Positions 51,754 to 60,396 of a stretch of DNA of 64,000 nucleotides are shown here, in pieces. Made by a program: the position numbers and the translations under genes. The notes under the pieces were generated by a model. That model did no database searches. It was not told where the DNA came from and worked only from the letters and a program-made list of their open reading frames with translations. Source of the stretch: Chitinophaga sp. H8 (GTDB lineage Bacteria > Bacteroidota > Bacteroidia > Chitinophagales > Chitinophagaceae); NCBI RefSeq assembly GCF_040567655.1, contig NZ_JBEXAC010000003.1, positions 1 through 64,000 on the forward strand. Direction: 5' to 3'. The first letter of the stretch is position 1. The number at the start of each line of letters is the position of its first letter.

Positions 51754-53082
51754 TTATTTAATTTCCTGCAACAGATCGAGCACCTTTTCCCGTTTTAAAA
51801 TGAGGTACCCTATTTTTTCTTTTGCAATACCATCTTTCAGCTGATAGGTAAATTGCAGGTCATCATCAATCACTTGAGATTCGAAATATTTAAAGAGGAT
51901 TTTGGACTCCTTTTGCAGTTCATCTGCTATCTCATATAAATGGGTAGAGAGGATAAATAAACAATTGGTACTGCGTAAAAGGCCGCGAATAACAGCCAGA
52001 GAACAGTTCCTGGCATCTTCCACATTGGTGCCTTTAAACATTTCATCTATCAGTACCAGCCAGTTTTTGCCATTGTTGATCTGAATGATGGTGTTTTTAA
52101 TACGCTGTACTTCACTGAAAAAATAACTTTCTCCCTTAAAAATATTATCCTGTACCTGTATGTTGCTGAATATACCATGGAAGAAGCTCAGCTGCATTTG
52201 TTGTGCAGGTACGCCCATGCCTATATGAGCCAGGAAAACAGCCACTCCAATGGCTTTAATGAAGGTAGTTTTGCCCGCCATATTGGCGCCGGTAAGAAAC
52301 AGGAAATGAGATTGCTGATCCAGTGTAATATCATATGCTACCGGTTGCGGAATAATCAGGTGATACAACTGTTGTGCAGCAATAAATGGTTGTGGTTTAT
52401 TTTCAAAAGTGGGGAACTTTAAATTATAATGTTTGATGGCTTTGGCCATAGCATAATAAGCATCCAGTTTTTTATACAGGTCCAGCAGTTCCCATACCAG
52501 CTTCTTATGTTTTTTACGGATATGATGATCGTAACGCAGAATTTCCCGGTTGGAAATTTTGCCGCTATCATCCGCCTCCAGGATTTCACTAAAGTCGCGC
52601 AGGTGTAACAGGTGAGCTGCACGATCCAGCAGGTATTTCAGTTCTTTGGGCGTTTTATCTGAATTAAAAGTTTCAACAAAGGCGCGGAATCCTTTCACCA
52701 GGTTGACCAGTTGTGCAAAGGAAAATTTTATAAAGCCATTATCCGGTGCATACATCGTCTTATACAGCAGGGTACTGATCGTCAATGATAAGCCTTCTGT
52801 ACTGGAAACCGGTTCTATCTGGGCCTCCATATAGTTTTCCACTACTACAATGGTGCCGTTGGAAATAATAGAGGGCCATTTATCTTCCTGTTCCAGGATG
52901 TATTGCAATGCCCGCTGGCGGTTTTCTATTGCGGTGATATCCTGCAACGGGGTGCTGAACAGCTTGCGTAAATAATCCCTTCCACCTGTGGTAGTTGTAA
53001 AATCCAGCCGGTGAAACAGCGAAAATTCTTCATCCCGGTTAAAAATTGACAGGTCATAGTAGGAGGTTTTGTCCAGTTGCAT
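51754..53082 (-). CDS. MutS-like ATPase without mismatch-recognition domain
   Basis: A 442-residue protein with MutS core (lever/clamp) helices and a C-terminal ABC-type ATPase: Walker A LTGANMAGKTTFIKAIG, Walker B WLVLIDEMFKGT and the STHLYEIA switch. The N-terminal mismatch-binding domain of MutS1 is absent, and no Smr nuclease domain follows. Short MutS-related proteins of this type are common in Bacteroidota and their role is not settled. It is on the same strand as comM, 118 nt upstream. Confidence 0.88.
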   Translation of the reverse strand: MQLDKTSYYDLSIFNRDEEFSLFHRLDFTTTTGGRDYLRKLFSTPLQDITAIENRQRALQYILEQEDKWPSIISNGTIVVVENYMEAQIEPVSSTEGLSLTISTLLYKTMYAPDNGFIKFSFAQLVNLVKGFRAFVETFNSDKTPKELKYLLDRAAHLLHLRDFSEILEADDSGKISNREILRYDHHIRKKHKKLVWELLDLYKKLDAYYAMAKAIKHYNLKFPTFENKPQPFIAAQQLYHLIIPQPVAYDITLDQQSHFLFLTGANMAGKTTFIKAIGVAVFLAHIGMGVPAQQMQLSFFHGIFSNIQVQDNIFKGESYFFSEVQRIKNTIIQINNGKNWLVLIDEMFKGTNVEDARNCSLAVIRGLLRSTNCLFILSTHLYEIADELQKESKILFKYFESQVIDDDLQFTYQLKDGIAKEKIGYLILKREKVLDLLQEIK

Positions 53083-53167
53083 GCAGGATATTTTTAGTGA
53101 ATATACGTTTTGCTATAAAAAAATACTATTGGATAGATGCAGGGATGAGAAAATTCCATAAAGAAAA

Positions 53168-53201
53168 TGGACCACAGGATATCATTATATTCTGTGGTCC
53201 A
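53168..53201 (-). terminator. Terminator after dihydroorotase
   Basis: TGGACCACAG and CTGTGGTCCA are perfect 10-bp arms around 14 nt that can extend the stem. On the minus strand a T-rich tail (TTTTCTTT) follows. It lies 58 nt past the pyrC stop. Confidence 0.75.
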
Positions 53202-53259
53202 TTGTATAAAATAATAAAACGATGATAATATGAGGGGCCGACTATATTATAGCCTGCAA

Positions 53260-54603
53260 CTATCTGGCAAACAGTAGTCTTTGACCTTTAACACTTTCGT
53301 TAAACTGTCCATTTTCGTAGGCCAGGTGTCCATTAACAAAAGTATGGGTAATGGCCGCCGGGAAAGTATGTTCTTCAAACGGACTCCAGTTGCATTTATA
53401 ATAAATGTTTTCTTTGGTAACGGTAGTAGCCTGTTGCAGATCCACTATTACACAATCTGCAAAATACCCTTCCCGGAGATAGCCTCTTTCTTTTATCTGG
53501 AAACAGATAGCGGGAGCATGGCACATTTTTTCCACTACCTTTTCAATAGTAATGTTGTTTTTGTTCACATATTCCAGCATCAGCAGCAGGCTATGTTGCA
53601 CCAGGGGCACACCGGAGGGGGCCTGTAAATAAGGCTGCGCTTTTTCTTCCCAGGTATGGGGAGCATGATCCGTAGCAATAATATCCAGGCGATCATCCAG
53701 CAAAGCCTGCCATAGCGCATGTTTATGATGGGGCGCTTTAATGGCAGGGTTACATTTGATCAGGTTGCCATAGCGTGCATAGTCATCGGCAGTGAAATGC
53801 AGGTGGTGCACGCATACTTCTGCTGTAATACGTTTTTCTGCCAGGGGCAGCATATTGCTGAACAGCTGCAATTCATTCTCGGTAGAGATATGCAGGATAT
53901 GTAAGCGGGAATTATATTTTTTAGCAAACTGGATAGCTACCAGAGAGGATTCGAAGCAGCCTTCTTCATTGCGGATCAGCGGATGATCAGCAGCGGTGAG
54001 TTGATCGCCTTTTTCCTGGATGAATTTTTCCATGTTGCGGCGGATGATATTTTCATCTTCGCAATGGGTAGCAATCAGCAGTTCTGTTTCTGTGAATATT
54101 TTTTCCAGGGTGAGGTAGTTATCCACCAGCATATTGCCGGTAGAAGATCCCATGAATATTTTGACCCCGCAAACGGTTTCTTTTTTATCGTTGGTTTTCA
54201 GCACTTCTTCCACATTATCATTGGCTACTCCCATAAAGAAGGAATAGTTAGCCAGAGAATGTGCTGCACCGATCTGGTATTTTGCTTCCAGTAGTTCCTG
54301 GGTAAGGGCAGCAGGTTTGGTATTAGGCATTTCCATAAAGCTGGTTACACCACCAGCTACCGCAGCGCGGGCCTCCGTATAGATAGTAGCTTTGTTGGTA
54401 AGTCCTGGTTCCCGGAAATGCACCTGGTCATCAATTGCACCCGGCAGTAAGTGTTTGCCTTCTCCGTTTATCTCGGTGAAATTACCGGTAGCTTCAATCT
54501 GCGGGGCTATTTTTTCAATCCGGTTACCTTTAATCCATACGTCTTGTACCGTAGTGCTGCCTTCATTTACGACAGCAATATTCCTGATCAGATAGTTTTG
54601 CAT
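53260..54603 (-). CDS. pyrC: Dihydroorotase
   Basis: A 447-residue amidohydrolase. The metal-binding start reads DDQVHFREPGLTNKATI (residues about 58-74), followed by MPNTKPAA, a histidine in ATHCED (about 180), HILHIST (about 235) and the aspartate in ATDHAPHTWEEK (about 309). It closes carbamoyl aspartate to dihydroorotate in pyrimidine synthesis. The position of the carboxylated lysine of some classes is not obvious, as CGVKIFMGSS takes its place. The TNK in place of the common THK is a minor variation. Confidence 0.92.
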   Translation of the reverse strand: MQNYLIRNIAVVNEGSTTVQDVWIKGNRIEKIAPQIEATGNFTEINGEGKHLLPGAIDDQVHFREPGLTNKATIYTEARAAVAGGVTSFMEMPNTKPAALTQELLEAKYQIGAAHSLANYSFFMGVANDNVEEVLKTNDKKETVCGVKIFMGSSTGNMLVDNYLTLEKIFTETELLIATHCEDENIIRRNMEKFIQEKGDQLTAADHPLIRNEEGCFESSLVAIQFAKKYNSRLHILHISTENELQLFSNMLPLAEKRITAEVCVHHLHFTADDYARYGNLIKCNPAIKAPHHKHALWQALLDDRLDIIATDHAPHTWEEKAQPYLQAPSGVPLVQHSLLLMLEYVNKNNITIEKVVEKMCHAPAICFQIKERGYLREGYFADCVIVDLQQATTVTKENIYYKCNWSPFEEHTFPAAITHTFVNGHLAYENGQFNESVKGQRLLFAR

Positions 54604-54653
54604 GCCGCAAAGATAGCAAAGTTTGTAATTGGCCGTTTGTGTGCAGGATTGAT

Positions 54654-54677
54654 CTGATTTAGCCCAGGCTAAATCAG
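54654..54677. other. Hairpin between pyrC and porT
   Basis: CTGATTTAGCC and GGCTAAATCAG are perfect 11-bp arms around 2 nt, 20 nt beyond the porT stop. No T-run follows on either strand, so it is a weak terminator at best. Confidence 0.4.
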
Positions 54678-54697
54678 GAGAAAAACTGCCTGTGAAC

Positions 54698-55423
54698 TTA
54701 GCCTTCCAGATGAATAGAAAATACGATCATGCGGGAATGCATCTGATCAATCACGTTGGAATAGCGCAGGTGTTTATCCTTTACATGTACGTTGCCCAGG
54801 CCGTTACTGATCTTGATTTCGGGAGAGAAGATAAAGCTGGGGAAATAGAACTCAAAACCGGCTCCTACTTCATAGCCATAATCTGTTTTACTGATCTTTA
54901 CGAGGTCTTCTGCCCGCCGGGCCCTTGCATTGGAGGCCAGGTCATAATCAAATTTTAATCCTGCGATGGTGTATACGCGCATATTGCCGATACGGTCTGA
55001 TTTAAATTTGATTTGCAGGGGAAAGCTCAGTAAAATGGATTCGATCTTTTTATCGGTGTCCTGTGGTTTGGGATAGGTTTCCCGGTAATACAGGTTTTTA
55101 GAGGCAAAGATGAGCTGTGGATTAAACCGGAGATCAAACCGGCTATTCAATCTGGCATTCGCCAGGAGGCCCAGATTAAAGCCCATGGTTTTGAGGGGTT
55201 CCGCCACCATAATGGAGTCATCGGCCAGAAAGGCAGTGGAATGATACATTTTAAAATAGGACTGATTGGCAGCCAGTGTAATACCAAAGTAATAGGGTTT
55301 GGCATCATGTTCTTCCATATTCAGATAAGTTTGCGCCATAGCCGGCACTGATTGCCACAACAGGAGGCAGATCAGCGGGTAGCGCAATAAATGGAGCATA
55401 TGCCGAATGTTAGTTTTTTGCAT
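54698..55423 (-). CDS. porT: PorT-family type IX secretion/outer-membrane protein
   Basis: A 241-residue protein with signal peptide ending PAMAQ and an eight-stranded outer-membrane beta-barrel pattern of the PorT family (YYFGITLAANQSYFKMYHS, GFNLGLLANARLNSRFDLRFNPQLIF, LSFPLQIKFKSDRIGNMRVYTIAGLKFDYDL). PorT is needed for type IX secretion in Bacteroidota, and the DUF1501 protein here carries a type IX signal. It overlaps the end of ubiE by 52 nt (28 nt if started at ATG 55399), a pairing often seen in the phylum. Confidence 0.85.
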   Translation of the reverse strand: MQKTNIRHMLHLLRYPLICLLLWQSVPAMAQTYLNMEEHDAKPYYFGITLAANQSYFKMYHSTAFLADDSIMVAEPLKTMGFNLGLLANARLNSRFDLRFNPQLIFASKNLYYRETYPKPQDTDKKIESILLSFPLQIKFKSDRIGNMRVYTIAGLKFDYDLASNARARRAEDLVKISKTDYGYEVGAGFEFYFPSFIFSPEIKISNGLGNVHVKDKHLRYSNVIDQMHSRMIVFSIHLEG

Positions 55424-56127
55424 GTAACTGCCTGGAACCCAGTATTGGTTAAAATATTACACATTACTTCCCCTTGTGGAAAAGCCTTCACAGACTCCGG
55501 CAGATAACTGTATGCCGCTTTGCTTTTGGCCACCCATTTTCCCAGAAGGGGTGTAATATAACGAAAATACAAGTTATATAATTGTTTAATGGGAAAAACT
55601 GTTGGATTAGAAAACTCCAGGATCACGAGTTTAGCACCGGGTTTTAATACCCGCCTCATTTCTGCCAGTCCCTTTTCCAGGTTTTCGAAGTTACGTACTC
55701 CAAAAGCCACAGTTATGGCATCAAACGTTTGATCGGGAAAACTTATTGTTTCGCTATCGCCCAGCTGTAAGGTTATTTTGTCTGTCAGCCCTTGTTTGGC
55801 AATCTTTTGGCGGCCTACTTCCAGCATGCCTTCAGAAATATCTATACCGATGATTTTTTCAGGTTGCAGTCTTTTATTGGCCATAATAGCAAAGTCGCCG
55901 GTGCCGGTAGCTATGTCCAGCATCAGTTTTGGGCGATGCTGCTTCAGGTATCCCAGTGCTTTTTTACGCCAGATCACGTCTATTCCCAGCGACATGAAGT
56001 GGTTAAGAAAGTCATAACGGAAAGCAATATCATCAAACATGGAGGCTATCTGCTCCTTCTTGCTTAATTTTGACTCCGCAAAGGGAACTATCTTCTGAGC
56101 ATTTACATTTTCTGACATAGCCCGCAA
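55372..56127 (-). CDS. ubiE: Demethylmenaquinone methyltransferase
   Basis: A 251-residue class I methyltransferase with the UbiE/MenG motifs MFDDIAFRYDFLNHFMSLGIDVIWRK type, LDIATGTGDFAIMA (SAM site, about residue 63), DISEGML, VAFGVRNFENLEKGL and PGAKLVILEFSNP. It methylates demethylmenaquinone to menaquinone, the last step for respiratory quinone in this phylum. It heads a two-gene unit with porT. Confidence 0.93.
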   Translation of the reverse strand: MRAMSENVNAQKIVPFAESKLSKKEQIASMFDDIAFRYDFLNHFMSLGIDVIWRKKALGYLKQHRPKLMLDIATGTGDFAIMANKRLQPEKIIGIDISEGMLEVGRQKIAKQGLTDKITLQLGDSETISFPDQTFDAITVAFGVRNFENLEKGLAEMRRVLKPGAKLVILEFSNPTVFPIKQLYNLYFRYITPLLGKWVAKSKAAYSYLPESVKAFPQGEVMCNILTNTGFQAVTCKKLTFGICSIYCATR

Positions 56128-56249
56128 AGTTAATTACTTAATAGGGAATTACCGATGAGAAATTAGCATGCAGCAGCGGAAAGTTACTTAAACAACAGGT
56201 ATTATTTCCGTGGAGTAAAGGCCGTGGGAGGAGGGAAAAAAGTAAAATT

Positions 56250-56858
56250 ATGATTATCAAGTCAGCAGAATATCTTATCAGCAGCCCGGAATGGGAAAAA
56301 TGCCCTGTACCTAATATGCCGGAATTTGCTTTTATAGGCCGGTCCAATGTGGGGAAATCCTCCCTGATCAATGTGTTGGCCAATAATGAAAAACTGGCGA
56401 AGACTTCCGGTACACCGGGTAAAACCCAGCTGATCAACCATTTTGTTATTAATAAGGCCTGGTACCTGGTGGATTTACCAGGATATGGATTTGCCAAAGT
56501 GAGTCATTCCCAGCGGAAAAAATGGGAGCAGATGATTGAAAACTATTTGCGCAAACGTGAAAATCTGATGCATGTGTTTGTGTTGATAGACAGCAGGCAT
56601 ACGCCACAAAAGCTGGACCTGGACTTTATCAGCCAGCTGGGACAATGGAATATTCCCTTTAGCCTGGTATTTACCAAAGCAGATAAAAACTCGCAGGCAG
56701 AAACCAGCCGTAATGTAAAGGCATTCCTGAATAAAATGCGCGAGACATGGCAATTCCTGCCCGCAAGTTTTATTACCTCCACGGTAAAGAAAACCGGACG
56801 TGATGCAATACTTGAATTTATTGATGAAATGAATGCCCAGTTCAGGGCTATTGCATAA
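56250..56858 (+). CDS. engB: Ribosome biogenesis GTPase EngB/YsxC
   Basis: A 202-residue TrmE-Era-like GTPase with G1 GRSNVGKSS (residues 28-36), G3 DLPGYGFAKVS, G4 TKAD and G5 TSTVKKTG. EngB (YihA/YsxC) helps assemble the large ribosomal subunit and is normally essential. It diverges from ubiE with about 120 nt between. Confidence 0.95.
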   Translation: MIIKSAEYLISSPEWEKCPVPNMPEFAFIGRSNVGKSSLINVLANNEKLAKTSGTPGKTQLINHFVINKAWYLVDLPGYGFAKVSHSQRKKWEQMIENYLRKRENLMHVFVLIDSRHTPQKLDLDFISQLGQWNIPFSLVFTKADKNSQAETSRNVKAFLNKMRETWQFLPASFITSTVKKTGRDAILEFIDEMNAQFRAIA

Positions 56859-56927
56859 GTACCTGCATATAGGGGCTTATGGGATAACAGGCCACCTGCT
56901 ATTCTTTTGCAAAAGTAGTATATGCTG

Positions 56928-57326
56928 TTATTTAAGAAAGATGTAGGTGGGGCCGTCATTGATGCCACTTCCTAAGAACAACGTATCATCGCGGAGCAAT
57001 CCTGGCTGAAACTCCAGCGGTATGTCTTTTAATGTGATGGCAACCACTTCCTTATTGCCCGGTTGTTGGGTACGCTTTTCTGTGCTGTAAGTACCACTGG
57101 CAATCTCTGCATCTTTTTTAAATAATTTGTAGCTAGAAGACTGAAGGGAAATCCTATAGGTTTTATCAAGGTGGATAGCAGGATTGGCTATCATGCCACC
57201 GGTTGTTCCTACCTGCTGCCAGGTACCCTCCGGGTTTGCCTCTTTTTTGGGCGCATTTTTGTCTTTTTTGCAGCTTACTGTTGTTAAAGCAGTAGCTACC
57301 AGGAATAAGGAAAGCATGTTTTTCAT
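56928..57326 (-). CDS. Small lipoprotein, lipocalin-like
   Basis: A 132-residue lipoprotein with lipobox Cys19 (MLSLFLVATALTTVSC) followed by KKDKNAPKK. The mature part EGTWQQVGTTGG and the strand pattern suggest the lipocalin-like domains common in Bacteroidota lipoproteins. Function unknown. Confidence 0.7.
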   Translation of the reverse strand: MKNMLSLFLVATALTTVSCKKDKNAPKKEANPEGTWQQVGTTGGMIANPAIHLDKTYRISLQSSSYKLFKKDAEIASGTYSTEKRTQQPGNKEVVAITLKDIPLEFQPGLLRDDTLFLGSGINDGPTYIFLK

Positions 57327-57487
57327 GTAACGAGGTTTTAATGTGCTTGTTAAGCGTAATAGCCTGTTGAAATGTTACATGAAAACATTAGCAAGAGCAG
57401 CAGATGGGAAAAGTTAGGGGGAAGAAATCACCTGATGTGAGGGGACCACATCAATAACAAGGGGTTAATCTGATAAAAGGGCCTGTT

Positions 57488-57961
57488 TTAGTTGACCATT
57501 TTATTGGCACAACTACTGCTGGCAAAGGCTTCCGGTTTAGCTTTGAATGCAAAGCCCATACCCAGAATGTATCCCATTGCTTCCCGCAGTGCCAGGTTGC
57601 TTTTGAACTGAGGATTGGTATTAATGTCTGCATGTACCTCCATGTCTACATCATATTCTGTAAACAGGTCGCACAGTTCATACGCAATCTCAATACTCTT
57701 GGCTACCTCCACGAGCATACGTTCTTTAATGGAATAGCAGTCCCTGGTTTTTTCGTTGTGGATGAACATGAAGCCGCCGTGGCCTTCCCGGAGGAAAACA
57801 ATCACTGTAGCAAATTCAGTTTCTAATCCTTTTACCTGGGAATCTGTGCCTATGCACACTTTCAGATGATAGCCCCTGCCGGTTTCCCGGATAATGGCCT
57901 GCCGTACCTCGTCTTTAACAGGTACATGAATGGGTTCTCCATTGAATCTTCTCCATTGCAT
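57488..57961 (-). CDS. YkuK-type ribonuclease H-like protein
   Basis: A 157-residue protein, ATG 57961 preferred because the family begins near WRRFNGE. It carries VCIGTDSQVKG and ATVIVFLREGHGGFMF, HADINTNPQFKSN and MGYILGMGF, the layout of DUF458/YkuK, which has a ribonuclease H-like fold. In Bacillus, YkuK is associated with late-growth expression, but its substrate is unknown. Confidence 0.8.
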   Translation of the reverse strand: MQWRRFNGEPIHVPVKDEVRQAIIRETGRGYHLKVCIGTDSQVKGLETEFATVIVFLREGHGGFMFIHNEKTRDCYSIKERMLVEVAKSIEIAYELCDLFTEYDVDMEVHADINTNPQFKSNLALREAMGYILGMGFAFKAKPEAFASSSCANKMVN

Positions 57962-58166
57962 ATATATAGTAGTTAAAAGTGAATATGCGATGTGGTGGCG
58001 TGATACCAATGCCTGTTTCTGTATACGAATGCCTGTCGCTGAATGAAGCCAGTCTGCCGGGGATGTATTGAATATTAACCGAATATACGAAAAAAACGGT
58101 TTGTAATTTACAGGCTATAATTGATTTATACGGATAGCTGGAGTAAAAGCAGTAACCTGGTTGTTA

Positions 58167-58559
58167 TTAGTATTGTCCTGTACTCAATAGTACGAGGGTA
58201 CAGGCTTCCTGGGTCTGGATGCCTTTAGCTTTTGCCATTTGTGCCAATTCCTCATTTTCCGTACCTGGGTTAAAGATAATGCGCCTGGGATGCAGTTGAA
58301 GAATGTAGTCATAGTACTCCCGTTGTAATACCGGGTTCATGTATAAGGTAACGGTGTCTACATTTTCCAGTGCGGGGTGTTCCTTAATAACAGGGATATC
58401 CATTATTTGTGCCTCCCGCTTGCCGATGGCCACTACAGGGTGTCCGTGTGCTTTCAGGCGGGTAGCAGCCAGGTAGCTATAACGCTCCGGGTTGGGAGAA
58501 GCCCCTAATACTACGGTCAGTTTCTTTTGTTCATTGGAGGTCTGGCTCATCTTTTCCAT
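58167..58559 (-). CDS. CoA-binding-domain protein
   Basis: A 130-residue single-domain protein of the CoA_binding_2 family: VVLGASPNPERYSYLAATRLKAHGHPVVAIG (Rossmann start), then VTLYMNPVLQREYYDYIL and RRIIFNPGTEN. It binds CoA or a similar nucleotide; no catalytic domain is attached. It follows the epimerase gene in the regulator operon and may be co-expressed. Confidence 0.85.
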   Translation of the reverse strand: MEKMSQTSNEQKKLTVVLGASPNPERYSYLAATRLKAHGHPVVAIGKREAQIMDIPVIKEHPALENVDTVTLYMNPVLQREYYDYILQLHPRRIIFNPGTENEELAQMAKAKGIQTQEACTLVLLSTGQY

Positions 58560-58594
58560 TATTCATCTAAAATTAATGTATTGGAGCAAATACC

Positions 58595-59542
58595 TTACCA
58601 CAAATGATATTGTTTGCGGGGGAGATGTGCCAGGATATCTTTAAAAGCATCTGCCAGGTGCCCATACTCAAAAATAAACCCTGCCTGGGTGATACGGGTA
58701 GGTAATACCCAGCGGCTTTTTAGCAGCAACTCGGTTTCTGTACCAATGATGGCCGCACCTGCTGCCAGTAGCGGCGCTGGTGCAGGAATGCCTATCTTAT
58801 GGCCACTTACTTTCCGGAGTGTTTGCATAAATACTTTGTTGGGAACGGGGTGGGGAGCACTGCAATTGAACGTACCCTCCAGGGTGGGTTGTTCAAATAA
58901 CCAGGCTATCATCCTACATACATCGGTAACGTGCACCCAGCTAAACATCTGACGGCCATTGCCCTGATGTCCGCCTAATCCAAATTTTACCAGGTTGAGG
59001 TAGGGATGCATGACGCCCCCCGGTTGCCATCCCAGTGTAACGGCTATACGTAATACGATCTTGCGGGTAGCCGGTAGCTGGATATCATTGAAGGTCTTTT
59101 CCCATAATTTGCATACCTGCACAGAAAAGTCATTTGCTGTTTCGCCTGTAAATTCATCCATAGGGCGGTCTTCCGCATGCCGGTAAATTGTGGCAGAAGC
59201 TGCGTTGATCCATACTTTGGGTGGATGAGTAAGGGTACGGATCGCCTCTCCCAGCACTTTGGTGGCATTGGTTCTGCTATCAAAAATCTCCTGTTTGTTC
59301 CGGGCGGTATAGCGGCAATTAACGCTTTTGCCGGTGAGGTTAACCAGGAGGTCTGCATTTTCCAATGCCTGTTCCCATCCCTGTAAGGATTTCCCATCCC
59401 AGGGTACATAAGTAATGCTACCGGATGCGGGGCGTTTCTGCCGGCTCAGGATCACAATATTATTATCCCTGCCAAAGTATTCAATCAAACTATTGCCAAT
59501 AAAGCCGGTACCACCTGCGATGACTATTTTTTTATTTTTCAT
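58595..59542 (-). CDS. TIGR01777-type NAD-dependent epimerase
   Basis: A 315-residue extended SDR protein with GGTGFIGNSLIEYF (residues 10-23), LVNLTGKSVNCRYTARNKQEI, the SDR variant region SATIYRHAED and a C-terminal DUF1731-like tail. The family (YfcH-like) has NAD(P)-binding ability but unknown substrate. A palindrome matching the one before the downstream-encoded regulator's own gene lies 27 nt upstream. Confidence 0.9.
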   Translation of the reverse strand: MKNKKIVIAGGTGFIGNSLIEYFGRDNNIVILSRQKRPASGSITYVPWDGKSLQGWEQALENADLLVNLTGKSVNCRYTARNKQEIFDSRTNATKVLGEAIRTLTHPPKVWINAASATIYRHAEDRPMDEFTGETANDFSVQVCKLWEKTFNDIQLPATRKIVLRIAVTLGWQPGGVMHPYLNLVKFGLGGHQGNGRQMFSWVHVTDVCRMIAWLFEQPTLEGTFNCSAPHPVPNKVFMQTLRKVSGHKIGIPAPAPLLAAGAAIIGTETELLLKSRWVLPTRITQAGFIFEYGHLADAFKDILAHLPRKQYHLW

Positions 59543-59568
59543 ATACTTATCGTATTTATGTTTCTAAA

Positions 59569-59588
59569 CTTTCAGTAATTATTGAAAG
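59569..59588. promoter_or_regulatory. CTTTCA-N8-TGAAAG palindrome before the epimerase gene
   Basis: The 20-nt site has the same arms and spacing as 60172-60191. One copy precedes each gene of the regulator/epimerase pair, as expected for binding by the GbsR-type protein encoded between them. Confidence 0.65.
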
Positions 59589-59604
59589 ATGTAGATAAAT
59601 TTTT

Positions 59605-60111
59605 TTATTTAAAGAGTTTTAATAAAGCATTGGAAAACCAGTGTTCTTCGGATTTTATGAAAGCAGTGATGGTCTTGTCTGTTTGGTGGGCAAACTTGTT
59701 GATATTCTGAACCGATTCCCGGAATGCTTTTACATGTTTGTCCTTTTGTTCTCCTTCTACTTCCTGCAATTGATTCAGCACTTTTATAATAGGATCGAGC
59801 TCCCTTTTTTTCCTTTCACGGGCAATCAGGGTAGACACTTTCCAGATATCTTTTTCGGCGCTGAAGAATTCCCTTCTTTCACCGGGAATAAGCACTTTTT
59901 CTACCAATCCCCAGTTGATGAGGTCCCTTACATTCATGTTGGTATTACCTCTGGAAATATTCAGCTCCTCCATAATGTCATCTGCACTCAATGGATCAGG
60001 GCTGATCAGCAGCAACGCATGTATCTGAGCCATGGTGCGGTTTATGCCCCATTGTGCTCCCAGGGAGCCCCAGGTTTGAATAAATTGTGCTTTAGCTTCT
60101 GCCAGTTTCAT
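59605..60111 (-). CDS. GbsR/MarR-family transcriptional regulator
   Basis: A 168-residue regulator; ATG 60111 is preferred over 60117. It has a winged helix (GINRTMAQIHALLLISPDPLSADDIMEELNISRGNTNMNVRDLINWGLVEKV) and a C-terminal dimerisation helix pair. This is the GbsR type, which controls transport or metabolism genes in response to small ligands. The palindromes on both sides imply autorepression and control of the epimerase/CoA-binding genes. Confidence 0.9.
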   Translation of the reverse strand: MKLAEAKAQFIQTWGSLGAQWGINRTMAQIHALLLISPDPLSADDIMEELNISRGNTNMNVRDLINWGLVEKVLIPGERREFFSAEKDIWKVSTLIARERKKRELDPIIKVLNQLQEVEGEQKDKHVKAFRESVQNINKFAHQTDKTITAFIKSEEHWFSNALLKLFK

Positions 60112-60171
60112 ATGCATATAGTTTGTTGCAGGTACGTGGTTCTGATGTCAAAAGTATACCAAGTTTTTGAA

Positions 60172-60191
60172 CTTTCAAAATAATTTGAAAG
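60172..60191. promoter_or_regulatory. CTTTCA-N8-TGAAAG palindrome before gbsR-type gene
   Basis: CTTTCAAA-ATAA-TTTGAAAG is a perfect 8-bp-arm palindrome 61 nt before the regulator start. The outer arms match the site at 59569. Likely autoregulatory operator. Confidence 0.7.
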
Positions 60192-60224
60192 ATAAGGATA
60201 GTTAGTGCGGGGCAGGAGAGAAGA

Positions 60225-60254
60225 GCATTAAGCTACGAGCTTCGAGCTTAATGC
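60225..60254. repeat. Intergenic palindromic repeat
   Basis: GCATTAAGCT and AGCTTAATGC are perfect 10-bp arms around ACGAGCTTCG, in a 279-nt gap rich in AGCT, GAGC and CGAGC words. It looks like a dispersed intergenic palindrome of the REP type; only one copy is visible here. Confidence 0.45.
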
Positions 60255-60341
60255 AGCGGAGAAGCGCCACGAGCCCCGAGCAAAAATGCAGTGAATGGTA
60301 TTAAGCGGTTAACCATGAGCTACCAGCTAACACCTCTAAAC

Positions 60342-60374
60342 AAAAATGGCCGCCTCAGTATATCGAGACAGCCA
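60342..60374 (-). terminator. Terminator after the TlpA-like gene
   Basis: On the minus strand TGGCTGTCTC pairs with GAGGCGGCCA through eight Watson-Crick pairs and two U-G wobbles, followed by TTTTTG. It is 23 nt past the gene's stop. Confidence 0.7.
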
Positions 60375-60396
60375 CTTTTTTTACTGGAGTAACAAT

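Noticed and set aside
59641-60183. 180-codon plus-strand frame opposite the GbsR-type gene
   Set aside because: Antisense shadow rich in Phe/Cys; the minus-strand regulator is clearly real.
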